Source: JAIBJP01 sp035639875 (GTDB lineage Bacteria; Actinomycetota; Thermoleophilia; Gaiellales; Gaiellaceae). Taken from it: DNA of 16,999 bases. Numbering within the stretch: the first letter of the stretch is position 1; every line of letters begins with the position of its first letter. The DNA is taken from NCBI GenBank assembly GCA_035639875.1, contig DASQXE010000133.1:1-16999 (forward strand), read 5' to 3'. Of this stretch, positions 6,533 through 13,270 are shown piece by piece. The position numbers and the translations under genes were made by a program. The notes beneath the pieces were generated by a model. It had not been told where the DNA came from and did not search any database. It worked only from the letters and a program-made list of their open reading frames with translations.

Positions 6533-8501
6533 TCCCCGGCTGGCCGCGCTCGCGGATGCACTCATCCCCGCTGTGGACGGCATGCCCGCCGCCAGCGAGG
6601 CGGACGCCACCGGCAAATGGACCGAGCGGGCCCTCGCCGCGCGGCCGGATCTCAGGACCGGGTTCGAGCGTGCGTTGGCCGCAGACGACGTGCGCCGCCT
6701 ACAGGAGGAGGACCCGGAAGCCTTCGCCGCGCTCGCCGAAATCCTCAGCGGCGCCTACTACATGAACCTGAAGATCCGGAAGCGGATTGGCTATCCGGGC
6801 CAGAAGTCGAATCCTCCCTTCCCTGACGAGGCGGAGTACTACCTCGACGGGCTGCTGCCCGAACGCACCGAGGCCCTGCCTGAACGCGCGTCGAGAGCGC
6901 CTCGCCAACGGAGCGAGGCCGCGACAAACGTCCTCGTCATCGGGGCGGGCGCCTCTGGCGCGGTCGCGGCGAAGGAGCTCGCGGAAGCGGGTTTCTCGGT
7001 CGTGTGCCTCGAGCAGGGCGGCTGGCGGAGCGCGGGCGAGTTCCCCGGGGACAAGCTGGAGTTCGAGCTCCTCGTCGGCAAGGACTGGAACGCCAACCCC
7101 AACGTGCGGGAGTGGCCGGAGGACTATCCGTGCGAGACGTCGGAGTCGGACGTCGCGCCGGTCATGTTCAACGCGGTCGGCGGGAGTACGATCCACTTCG
7201 GCGCGCAGTGGGCGCGTATGCGGCCGTCGGACTTCCGCACACGCTCGCTCGAGGGCGTCGGCGACGACTGGCCGATCTCGTACGACGAGCTCCTGCCGAG
7301 CTACGAGCAGCTGGACGCCGACATGAACGTATCCGGGATCGGCGGCGATCCGGCCTATCCGCCCGGGGCGCCTCCTCCCCTGCCGCCGCTCTCGATCGGC
7401 AAGATCGGGCGGAAGGCGGCCGAGGGGATGAACAAGCTCGGCTGGCACTGGTGGCCGGCCGCGCACACGATTCCATCGGTCGCCACCGACACGCAGGCGC
7501 CGTGCGCGCGCCGCGGGACCTGCATGTTCGGGTGCCCCGAAGGCGCCAAGGGATCCACGGACTTGACGATTTGGCCGAAGGCACTGGCCGCGGGCGCAAA
7601 GCTCGTCACCGGTGCGCGCGTCCGCGAGATCACGACCAACGGGAACGGGCTCGCGACCGGAGCGCTCTGGATCGACGGTGACGGAAGGGAACAGCGGTCC
7701 GAGGCGGACGCAGTCGTCCTCGCCGCGAACGGGATCGGCACGCCACGGTTGTTGTTCCTGTCAGGCCTCGCGAACTCGTCGGGCCTGGTCGGGAAGCGGC
7801 TCATGCTGCATCCGTACATGAGCGTCCTCGGGCTCTACGACGAGGACCTGGAGAGCTGGCTGGGGCCGTGGGGGACGCCTTTGCTCTCCTTGCAGTTTGC
7901 GGACACGGACGAATCGCGCGGCTTTCCGCGGGGCGCGCAGTGGGACGTGATGCCGATCGGCGGGCCGCTGATGGCCTTGGCACGCTGGGATGGGTTGCCC
8001 TTCGAGGAGCGCTGGGGCGCGGCGGTTCACGGGCTGGTTGCGAAGACTCTGGGCCGCGCGTTCGACTGGGGGATCGGCATCGAGGATCTGCCCTCGGAAG
8101 AGAACTCTGTCGCGCTCGATGCGGAGTTGACCGATGGCGACGGGATTCCCGCGCCGCGGATCCATTACCGGATCGACGAGGACGCGCGCGCGAACCTCGC
8201 CTGGCAGGTCGAACGGGCGAAGGAGGCGCACGAGGCCGCCGGCGCCGTCGAGACGGTGGTCACGGACTGGTCGCAGTGGGGCTGGCACCTGCTGGGGACG
8301 TGCCGGATGGGCGACGATCCGGCTGCTTCCGTTGTCGACCGCTTCGGTCGCGCCCACGACGTCCCGAACCTCTACATCGTGGACGGCAGTGTGTTCGTCA
8401 CCTCGGGGCCGCAGCCGCCGACGGCCACGATCGCCGCGAACGCGCACCGCTGCGTCGAGCATCTGATCGAGACCGCAAGTCTGCAGGCAGTTCCGGCTTG
8501 A
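6525..8501 (+). CDS. GMC-family FAD oxidoreductase with N-terminal gluconate-dehydrogenase subunit-3-like domain
   Basis: This 658-residue protein has two parts. Residues 1-110 form a helical region (LADALIPAVDGM to SGAYYMNLKIRKRIGYPGQK) that looks like the small subunit-3 domain of membrane gluconate/fructose dehydrogenases, here fused. The flavoprotein begins with the FAD-binding NVLVIGAGASGAVAAKELAE (glycines from residue 140). It continues with GGSTIHFGAQWARM (219-232) and a cysteine cluster CARRGTCMFGCPEGAKGS with Cys327, Cys333 and Cys337. The C-terminal catalytic block has WHLLGTCRMG (His588) and TSGPQPPTATIAANA. Relatives oxidise sugars, polyols or related alcohols and pass electrons to a cytochrome or the quinone pool. 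No signal peptide is visible. The start ATG overlaps the end of ctaG, and the stop overlaps the TTG start of the glycosylase gene by 3 nt (4-nt TTGA junction). Confidence 0.88.
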   Translation: MPDPRLAALADALIPAVDGMPAASEADATGKWTERALAARPDLRTGFERALAADDVRRLQEEDPEAFAALAEILSGAYYMNLKIRKRIGYPGQKSNPPFPDEAEYYLDGLLPERTEALPERASRAPRQRSEAATNVLVIGAGASGAVAAKELAEAGFSVVCLEQGGWRSAGEFPGDKLEFELLVGKDWNANPNVREWPEDYPCETSESDVAPVMFNAVGGSTIHFGAQWARMRPSDFRTRSLEGVGDDWPISYDELLPSYEQLDADMNVSGIGGDPAYPPGAPPPLPPLSIGKIGRKAAEGMNKLGWHWWPAAHTIPSVATDTQAPCARRGTCMFGCPEGAKGSTDLTIWPKALAAGAKLVTGARVREITTNGNGLATGALWIDGDGREQRSEADAVVLAANGIGTPRLLFLSGLANSSGLVGKRLMLHPYMSVLGLYDEDLESWLGPWGTPLLSLQFADTDESRGFPRGAQWDVMPIGGPLMALARWDGLPFEERWGAAVHGLVAKTLGRAFDWGIGIEDLPSEENSVALDAELTDGDGIPAPRIHYRIDEDARANLAWQVERAKEAHEAAGAVETVVTDWSQWGWHLLGTCRMGDDPAASVVDRFGRAHDVPNLYIVDGSVFVTSGPQPPTATIAANAHRCVEHLIETASLQAVPA

Positions 8502-9088
8502 CCCGCTGCGCCTGGGTCCCCGAGGGCGACCCGCTCTACGTCGCTTACCACGACGAGGAATGGGGCGTCCCCTCACACGACGAGCGGCACCTCTTCGAGA
8601 TGCTCGTGCTCGAGGGCGCGCAGGCGGGCCTTTCCTGGTCGACGATCCTGCGGAAGCGGGAGAACTACCGAAGCGCGTTCGCAGACTGGGACGTCGAGAA
8701 GATGGCACGGTTCGGCGCACGTGACCTGAAGCGTTTGCTGGGCGACGCCGGAATCGTGCGCAACCGCTTGAAGATTGAGTCCGCGATCGCAAACGCGCGC
8801 GCAGTCCTCGAGCTCGACTCGCTCGACGAGCTCCTATGGAGCTTCGTCGGCGGGGAGCCGCTCCTGAATTCCTGGAAGACGATCCGCGAGATTCCCGCCG
8901 AGACGGCGGAGTCGAAGACGATGAGCAAGGATCTGAAGCGCCGCGGCTTCCGCTTCGTCGGCCCGACGGTTTGCTACGCGTTTATGCAGGCCTGCGGTCT
9001 CGTCAATGATCACACCGTCGACTGCTTCCGTTATCGCGAGGTGCAGACAAGCGCCACCCCCCGGCGGCGGACGCTCAAGAGCGGTTAA
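8498..9088 (+). CDS. tag: 3-methyladenine DNA glycosylase I
   Basis: The 196-residue product matches Tag along its whole length. The N-terminus is TRCAWVPEGDPLYVAYHDEE, then WGVP. The zinc-binding residues of the Escherichia coli enzyme are all present: Cys4, His18, and near the end NDHTVDCFRY with His172 and Cys176. The catalytic pocket LEGAQAGLSW holds Glu39 and Trp47. The enzyme removes 3-methyladenine from alkylated DNA by base excision. No ATG lies near the N-terminus; I place the start at the TTG at 8498, which overlaps the GMC stop as TTGA and gives exactly the family's N-terminus. The 3' end shares a palindromic TTAA with the stop of the convergent gene at 9085. Confidence 0.93.
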   Translation: MTRCAWVPEGDPLYVAYHDEEWGVPSHDERHLFEMLVLEGAQAGLSWSTILRKRENYRSAFADWDVEKMARFGARDLKRLLGDAGIVRNRLKIESAIANARAVLELDSLDELLWSFVGGEPLLNSWKTIREIPAETAESKTMSKDLKRRGFRFVGPTVCYAFMQACGLVNDHTVDCFRYREVQTSATPRRRTLKSG

Positions 9089-9327
9089 GACGCCGAGCGG
9101 TAGTCCTCGAGCGCAATGTTCGCGGTCTCGAGGTCGTACACCTCCTGCGCGATCTCGAGCGCCCGATCGAACCGTTCCGGATCGGTCTGACCCTCGACGA
9201 TCGCCCTCAGAACCCGCAGATGGAGGGGCATCTCTCGCTGCGCGGCCGACGACTCCAACGGCTCCATGACTTCCGGCGGAAGCGGCGACGGCGCTTCGTT
9301 CGCGGCGTCGGCGGGGGTCTCAGTCAT
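9085..9327 (-). CDS. Hypothetical protein, 80 aa
   Basis: This small acidic soluble protein is not recognised. The start ATG at 9327 has a strong Shine-Dalgarno AAGGAGG (9332-9338) with a 4-nt spacer, so expression is likely. The N-terminal 35 residues are rich in Ala, Pro and Glu and probably disordered. The rest is predicted helical: MPLHLRVLRAIVEGQTDPER, then FDRALEIAQEVYDLETANIA. It lies 66 nt downstream of another small unknown gene that follows grdA, so it may belong to the end of the selenoprotein operon or have its own promoter. Its stop codon overlaps that of the DNA glycosylase on the other strand. Confidence 0.72.
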   Translation of the reverse strand: MTETPADAANEAPSPLPPEVMEPLESSAAQREMPLHLRVLRAIVEGQTDPERFDRALEIAQEVYDLETANIALEDYRSAS

Positions 9328-9393
9328 CGTTCCTCCTTTTTCGGGAGAGCTGCGGCGACGGAATCGTTACACGTTCGGGAAGAGGCGCGGCAG

Positions 9394-9771
9394 CTAGGTT
9401 TCAACGCGCGTTCGCGGTGCAGCCGTCCGTCCTCGGGCGCGCTCGTCGCCCACGCGAATTCGCAGCTCGAGCGTCTCGGCGTCAACAGCGCCCCTCAGCC
9501 AGCCGATGAGGATCGCTGCCCGCGCGTTCAGCGAGAGCCTCGCGCCGGAGGTTTCCACGACGATGCGCTCGAACTCTTGGGCGAGAGCCGGATCGTCACC
9601 CTCGAGCGTGCCGTGCACCTCGTTGACGAGCTCCTCGAGCACTCCGGTGAGGCCCCATTCGGCGTCCCGCCATTCCCCGCCCTCGTTACCGCCGCGGGCC
9701 ATGACCCCGAACTGTTCGGCCACGCCTTGCAAGCGCACGAGCTGCTTGATGCTTCCCCAGGTCAGCGCCAT
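9394..9771 (-). CDS. Hypothetical protein, 125 aa, directly downstream of grdA
   Basis: The family is not recognised. The ATG at 9771 lies 9 nt after the grdA stop, which suggests co-transcription with the reductase genes, though no strong ribosome site is seen. The protein is soluble and alternates amphipathic helices (LTGVLEELVNEVHGTLEGDD, ALAQEFERIVVE) with a short hydrophobic segment, ARAAILIGWLRGAV. The last 20 or so residues are Arg- and Thr-rich (ERARGRTAAPRTRVET) and may be disordered. It has none of the features of GrdD (much longer, PlsX-like) or GrdX. It could be an accessory factor of this reductase variant or an unrelated passenger. Confidence 0.68.
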   Translation of the reverse strand: MALTWGSIKQLVRLQGVAEQFGVMARGGNEGGEWRDAEWGLTGVLEELVNEVHGTLEGDDPALAQEFERIVVETSGARLSLNARAAILIGWLRGAVDAETLELRIRVGDERARGRTAAPRTRVET

Positions 9772-9780
9772 CCGCCGAGT

Positions 9781-10257
9781 CTACGAGCTTAGCTGGCTGC
9801 TGTCTCGTCCGGGGAACGTTGCCGCGGCCCGCTGAATCCGCTCGACGTCGAGGGTCATCTCGAGCAGGCCGACCTGCTCATCCCAGACGGCGGGATCGAC
9901 GTCCTGCTTGACGTCCTCCTCGAGGATGTGAACGACGGGGAGCCCCAACTGGACTCCTGCCAATGGACCGACGTAGGCCGGGTCTCCGAGGGTCACCGTC
10001 TCGGCCGCGACCTCGAGAGCCTCGAGGTCGGCTGCTCCGAGAACGACGACCAGGTCGTCGGCCCCGTGCTCGTCGACGAGGCTCCTGATCCGGTCCTGGT
10101 TCTCCGGGTCCATGGCCCCGGCCGCCGTTCAGACGAAGCACTCCGTCTCGACGAAGACCGGCTCGGCCCCTGCCGAGCGGACGCATTCGGCGATCGCCGG
10201 GCCCGGGACGCCGTCCCGTTCCCCGAGCGCGATCACCTTCTTGCCGTCGAGCTTCAT
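9781..10257 (-). CDS. grdA: Glycine/sarcosine/betaine reductase selenoprotein A (Sec at residue 43)
   Basis: Reading from the ATG at 10257 gives MKLDGKKVIALGERDGVPGP, then AIAECVRSAG and VETECFV. A TGA (10129-10131) follows, and the same frame continues TAAGAMDPENQDRIRSLVDE to a TAG at 9781. The segment CFV-U-TAAGAMDPENQ is the diagnostic GrdA active site (Cys40-x-x-Sec43). With the TGA read as selenocysteine the product is 158 residues, the normal family length. In the known system this selenol accepts the carboxymethyl group from the substrate-binding component B, passes the acyl thioester to component C, and is re-reduced by thioredoxin. The start is supported by GGGAGGTGA six bases upstream, and the ATG overlaps the trxA stop as ATGA. 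An ORF beginning at the ATG at 10113 is only the part after the TGA. Substrate class cannot be read from GrdA, which is shared by all Grd reductases. Confidence 0.95.
10104..10121 (-). promoter_or_regulatory. Candidate bacterial SECIS hairpin of grdA
   Basis: Seven bases after the Sec TGA the mRNA can form a 5-bp all-GC stem, CCGGG (10121-10117) with CCCGG (10108-10104), around the 8-nt loop GCCATGGA. Bacterial SECIS elements lie in the coding region just downstream of the UGA and bind SelB. The position fits, but GC-rich DNA makes small stems common, so this is tentative. Confidence 0.45.
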
Positions 10258-10580
10258 GCTGCGTCACCTCCCTTCAGCGTCGCGAACGCCTCTTCGACCT
10301 GCTGCTTGCTCACCTGGCCGGAGAGCCGCTCGAGCTCCTCGCCGTCGCGCATGAGTATGTAGGTCGGCAGGCCGATCACGCGCAGCTCGCGGCAGACCTG
10401 GCGGTTCTCCGGCGAGTTCACCTTGACGACGCGCACCGTGCCGCCGGCCTCCTCCTCGAGCTTCGCAATCGTCGGCATCATCGCGATGCACGGTTGGCAG
10501 CGCGGCCCCCAGAAGTCGACGAACACGTTGCCCTGGCTCGTCAGCTTCTCGAAGGTCTCAGGTGTGGCGTCGACCGGCAT
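10254..10580 (-). CDS. trxA: Thioredoxin dedicated to the Grd reductase
   Basis: This 108-residue thioredoxin-fold protein has active site WGPRCQPC (Cys28, Cys31) and the cis-proline loop VIGLPTYILM (Pro72). The common thioredoxin motif is WCGPC; here the Trp-Cys order is changed to Trp-Gly-Pro-x-Cys-x-x-Cys, a form I associate with thioredoxins of grd operons (WGPxCxPC). Its expected role is to donate electrons that reduce the oxidised Cys40-Sec43 pair of GrdA. An extra Cys63 (RQVCREL) is present. The gene starts 1 nt after the grdC stop, with the ribosome site AAAGGAG formed by the last grdC codons, and overlaps grdA by 4 nt. No thioredoxin reductase gene is nearby, so the electron source must be encoded elsewhere. 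Confidence 0.93.
   Translation of the reverse strand: MPVDATPETFEKLTSQGNVFVDFWGPRCQPCIAMMPTIAKLEEEAGGTVRVVKVNSPENRQVCRELRVIGLPTYILMRDGEELERLSGQVSKQQVEEAFATLKGGDAA
10264..10272 (-). promoter_or_regulatory. Shine-Dalgarno site deciding the grdA start
   Basis: The minus strand reads GGGAGGTGA here, inside the 3' end of trxA, followed by a 6-nt spacer and the ATG at 10257. It fixes the grdA start upstream of the in-frame TGA and so supports one recoded gene rather than a separate ORF at 10113. Confidence 0.8.
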
Positions 10581-10581
10581 C

Positions 10582-11892
10582 TCACTCCTTTCCTGGTTCC
10601 AGCAGGATCGACATCCCGTCCGCGAGCTCCGTCATGCGGCCGAGGAAGAGCGATCCTTTGGCGACAAGCATCGTTGAACCGATCTTGCCTGCGCGCAAGG
10701 CCTCCATGCCGTGGGGAAGCCAGGGGACCGCGGAGGCAACGTGGCCCTGCGTCGGCGAAAAGCCCGGGAGGCCGTGCTCGCGTTCGAACGAATCGAGCCC
10801 CGCGCGGGGGAGCTCGCCGCGCTTGATCGCGAGTGCGCCCATCAGCTTGTAGTTGCGCTGGGGGACATTGCCGGCGCCCGCCGGCTCGGTGATCTCCGGG
10901 TCGTGGAGCTCTGTGGCGATCCGCTCCACATCCGTGATCTTGCGGCCGAGCCGCTCGAGAGGTTCGACGACGAGATCCTCGAGGACCGCCTGCTGGGCCG
11001 AGCCGGAGCCGACCTTGTGGCGGCCGACTGCGTCGAGCCGAACGACGGGCGCGCCTCCTTCCGGCGGCCCGACGAGGATGGCCAGACCGGCGAGGACGTC
11101 CTCCAAGACGGGCACATCGTGGCGGAGCGCGCCCGCGAACTTCATGCCCAGCTTGGCGAGCGAACCGCCGGCGACGACCACAACGTGGTCGTACACGCCG
11201 GAGGAGACGAGCGATGCAGCAACGACGAGGGCGTGGATCGGTCCCGCGCAGAACGCCTTCACGTCGCTTCCGGATGCGTTCGTGCATCCGGCTTCCTCGG
11301 CAATCGCCTTGCCGAGATTGCCGCCGCCACGTTGGTAGCGGTCGCCCACAGCTTCCTCGCCGCAGCCGATCGCGTATTGAACGTCCTCGGCGGGAAAGCC
11401 CATACGCGCGAGGAGATGCTGGAGGGCGAGCGCTCCGGTCGCTTTGCAGGCGAGGTTCTCGAGGAGCACGGAGGCGGAGAGGCTCTCGTCCAGATCGTGG
11501 GCGCGAAGCATGACGCCGGCGCGGTCGCCGTTCCGGTAGAGCGGCAACGAGCCGTCGGCGGCCTCGCGACCGTCGAGCTTCAGCAGCTGGAACTGGTCGG
11601 CCGCCTCCATGCGCCGGTAGAGCTCGTCCTCGTCGACGAAGACGCCGAAGGGGCCTTCTCGTTTCGCTTCGGCCGCGTGGCGCCACCAGGGGCGTTCAGT
11701 CTCCCAGAGAGCGCTCGGCTCGAGGTTGCCGAGGAAGACCTGGTGCGGCGGGTATTCGAGCGCCTCGTCGAAGGTTCTCAGCTTGGGCGCGATCTGGTCG
11801 GCGGCGTTCTCGCGGGTCGGCTTGGAGCCGTGGCGAACCAAGTCGGGCGCGTGGGCGAGGACGAGCGAGCAGCCGTGGACTGCGGCACTCAT
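10582..11892 (-). CDS. grdC: Glycine/sarcosine/betaine reductase component C, beta-subunit-like (FabH/thiolase fold)
   Basis: From the ATG at 11892 the product is 436 residues and begins MSAAVHGCSLVLAHAPDLVR HGSKPTRE, close to the typical GrdC opening. A nucleophile typical of ketoacyl synthases appears as DVKAFCAGPIHAL (Cys215). Also present are ITEPAGAGNVPQRNYKLMGA and TQGHVASAVP (His384), the GrdC/thiolase-fold core. In clostridia GrdC together with GrdD converts the selenoprotein-bound acyl thioester to acetyl phosphate; here no grdD follows. The open frame extends 69 codons further upstream, into grdB, but that part looks non-coding, so I prefer the ATG at 11892, although it has no clear Shine-Dalgarno. 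The protein is somewhat shorter than the roughly 510 residues I recall for clostridial GrdC. trxA follows after 1 nt. Confidence 0.9.
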   Translation of the reverse strand: MSAAVHGCSLVLAHAPDLVRHGSKPTRENAADQIAPKLRTFDEALEYPPHQVFLGNLEPSALWETERPWWRHAAEAKREGPFGVFVDEDELYRRMEAADQFQLLKLDGREAADGSLPLYRNGDRAGVMLRAHDLDESLSASVLLENLACKATGALALQHLLARMGFPAEDVQYAIGCGEEAVGDRYQRGGGNLGKAIAEEAGCTNASGSDVKAFCAGPIHALVVAASLVSSGVYDHVVVVAGGSLAKLGMKFAGALRHDVPVLEDVLAGLAILVGPPEGGAPVVRLDAVGRHKVGSGSAQQAVLEDLVVEPLERLGRKITDVERIATELHDPEITEPAGAGNVPQRNYKLMGALAIKRGELPRAGLDSFEREHGLPGFSPTQGHVASAVPWLPHGMEALRAGKIGSTMLVAKGSLFLGRMTELADGMSILLEPGKE

Positions 11893-12004
11893 GGGTGTCG
11901 GCGCGAGGTGGTCACCGTGTCCGCGCATTGCGCGCGCCACCCGCGAGACGTACGCCGATACGATCGAATCGGGTGGTGGTTCGGGGTGGCCCCAATAAAT
12001 AGGG
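11893..12004 (-). other. 112-nt spacer between grdB and grdC
   Basis: All other junctions from grdE to grdA overlap or nearly touch, but here 112 nt separate the grdB TGA from the preferred grdC ATG. The spacer starts with an A/T-rich patch (CCCTATTTATTGGG, 11991-12004) unusual for this DNA, which could serve as an internal promoter element. Alternatively grdC begins earlier in this spacer at an ATG about 12 codons upstream (MRGHGDHLAP). Confidence 0.4.
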
Positions 12005-13270
12005 TCATCGGTCGATCTCCCAGACCGTGTTCGGTTCGACGTCGCTCTCGAGGAGCTCGAGCGCCCGCTCGACGATGCGCCGGCGCTCGCCCGGATCAAG
12101 ACCGAACGGGTGCGTGATCGCCGGTCCGCGCACTATTCGATTGGCGCCGATCATCGTTGCCACCGTGGGCAACGACGTCACGTATACCGCCGGAATTCCC
12201 GCCCGCTCGATCTCCTTCGCCAGCACTGCCCCGCAGCGCGTCCCCGTTCCTCAGGTCCCCGACAGCAAGACAGCCCCAACGCCCGCGTCGCGCAGCTCGG
12301 CCGCGATCTCGCGGCCGAACCGAGTCGCCGTCACGACTGGAGTCCCGTTCCCGGTCGTCGTGTAAAACGCGTCGTGGAGGCGGCCGATGCGACCCTCGCG
12401 CTCTAGAGATCGCGCTACGTCGAGCGGGACGAGGCGGTTCGGATCTTCGTTGGCGAGCGTGACGTCGAAACCGCCGTGCACGGACTCGTACCGGGCTGAC
12501 GACATGGTCTCCTCGCCGTCGAGCTTGTAGCGAAACCACCCCTGAGCCCGCACGGAATGGAGGTGGTCGGGATTCCCTTGAGGTACGCACCCGGCTTCGG
12601 TGACCAGCGCGACGAGCGCCGACGAAAGATCACCGACAGGCACGGGCGGTTCGACACGATCGAGCCCTCCGCCGACCTCGGTGCGCGTTTCGCCGCCGAG
12701 CTTGGCAAGGAGCAGATCGATCGCGCGCTCGGCGCCGACGTTGTCCGCCACGTAGTTGCGCCGGAAACCGCGCGGGATGTAGCCCTCCTCCTCGGGAGGA
12801 CCGAGCTCGCGCCCCTCCGCAAGGGCCGTCGCAAAGCGGGCCAGCCTCGGCAGGGCGTCGCGCATGCCCACCACGTTCACGGCCGTGGGGACGACGTAGG
12901 CCTTGCCGGCCGCGTCCACGCCCGGATTCTCGGGATGCATCGCGGCGACCGCCGGAATTCCCCGCTCGACGGCAGCCGCGACGAGGGTGCCGCAGGCATA
13001 GCCGTAGCGCCCTGAGCCGAACGCAGGCCCCGCGACGAGCACGTCAGGCTTCTCTTCCTCGAGCCACGCGAGGAGCGTGCCGAGGGCGCCCTCCTCGTGC
13101 TCGGCGAAGTAGTCGTCCCCGCACGCGAGAGTCACCGCGATCTCGATTCCCTCGGCGGCAAGACCGCGTCCCGGGCCTACCGCACCCTCGAGGCGGGTCG
13201 GCGGCGTTTCGGCCTTGTCCTCGCCACCGAGGCCCGCGAAGAACTGGTTCACGTAGTGAACGGCCTTCAT
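12005..13270 (-). CDS. grdB: Glycine/sarcosine/betaine reductase selenoprotein B (Sec at residue 340)
   Basis: The ATG at 13270 opens MKAVHYVNQFFAGLGGEDKA, the canonical GrdB N-terminus. The frame runs to LLSGT and a TGA (12251-12253), then continues GTGTRCGAVLAKEIERAGIP to a second TGA at 12005. The family active site is 'T-U-GT.TRCGA...KEIE.AGIP', so the first TGA encodes selenocysteine (residue 340) and the product is 421 residues, normal for GrdB/GrdF/GrdH. Thus one gene uses TGA both as Sec and as stop. Earlier conserved parts include PDVLVAGPAFGSGRYGYACG, AMHPENPG and RNYVADNVGAERAI. GrdB is the substrate-specific catalytic subunit that attacks the C-N bond. Which amine it takes (glycine, sarcosine, betaine or other) cannot be told. 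Its start overlaps the grdE stop as ATGA, implying coupled translation. Confidence 0.95.
12223..12239 (-). promoter_or_regulatory. Candidate bacterial SECIS hairpin of grdB
   Basis: Eleven bases after the Sec TGA the mRNA can fold a 7-bp stem, GCGCTGC (12239-12233) with GCAGTGC (12229-12223, one G-U pair), around a GGG loop. The 11-nt spacing equals that of the Escherichia coli fdhF upper SECIS stem. Loop sequence conservation could not be tested. Confidence 0.5.

Noticed and set aside
7868..8497. An N-terminal extension of the DNA glycosylase
   Set aside because: It overlaps the conserved GMC coding region out of frame; Tag normally begins just before the first zinc Cys, matching the TTG at 8498.
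9781..10113. A 110-aa ORF starting at the ATG at 10113
   Set aside because: It is the part of GrdA after the Sec codon; conserved N-terminal sequence and a ribosome site lie upstream of the TGA.
10711..12117. A 468-aa plus-strand ORF antisense to grdC
   Set aside because: Long antisense frames are common in GC-rich DNA; the minus-strand frame has clear GrdC motifs and this one has none.
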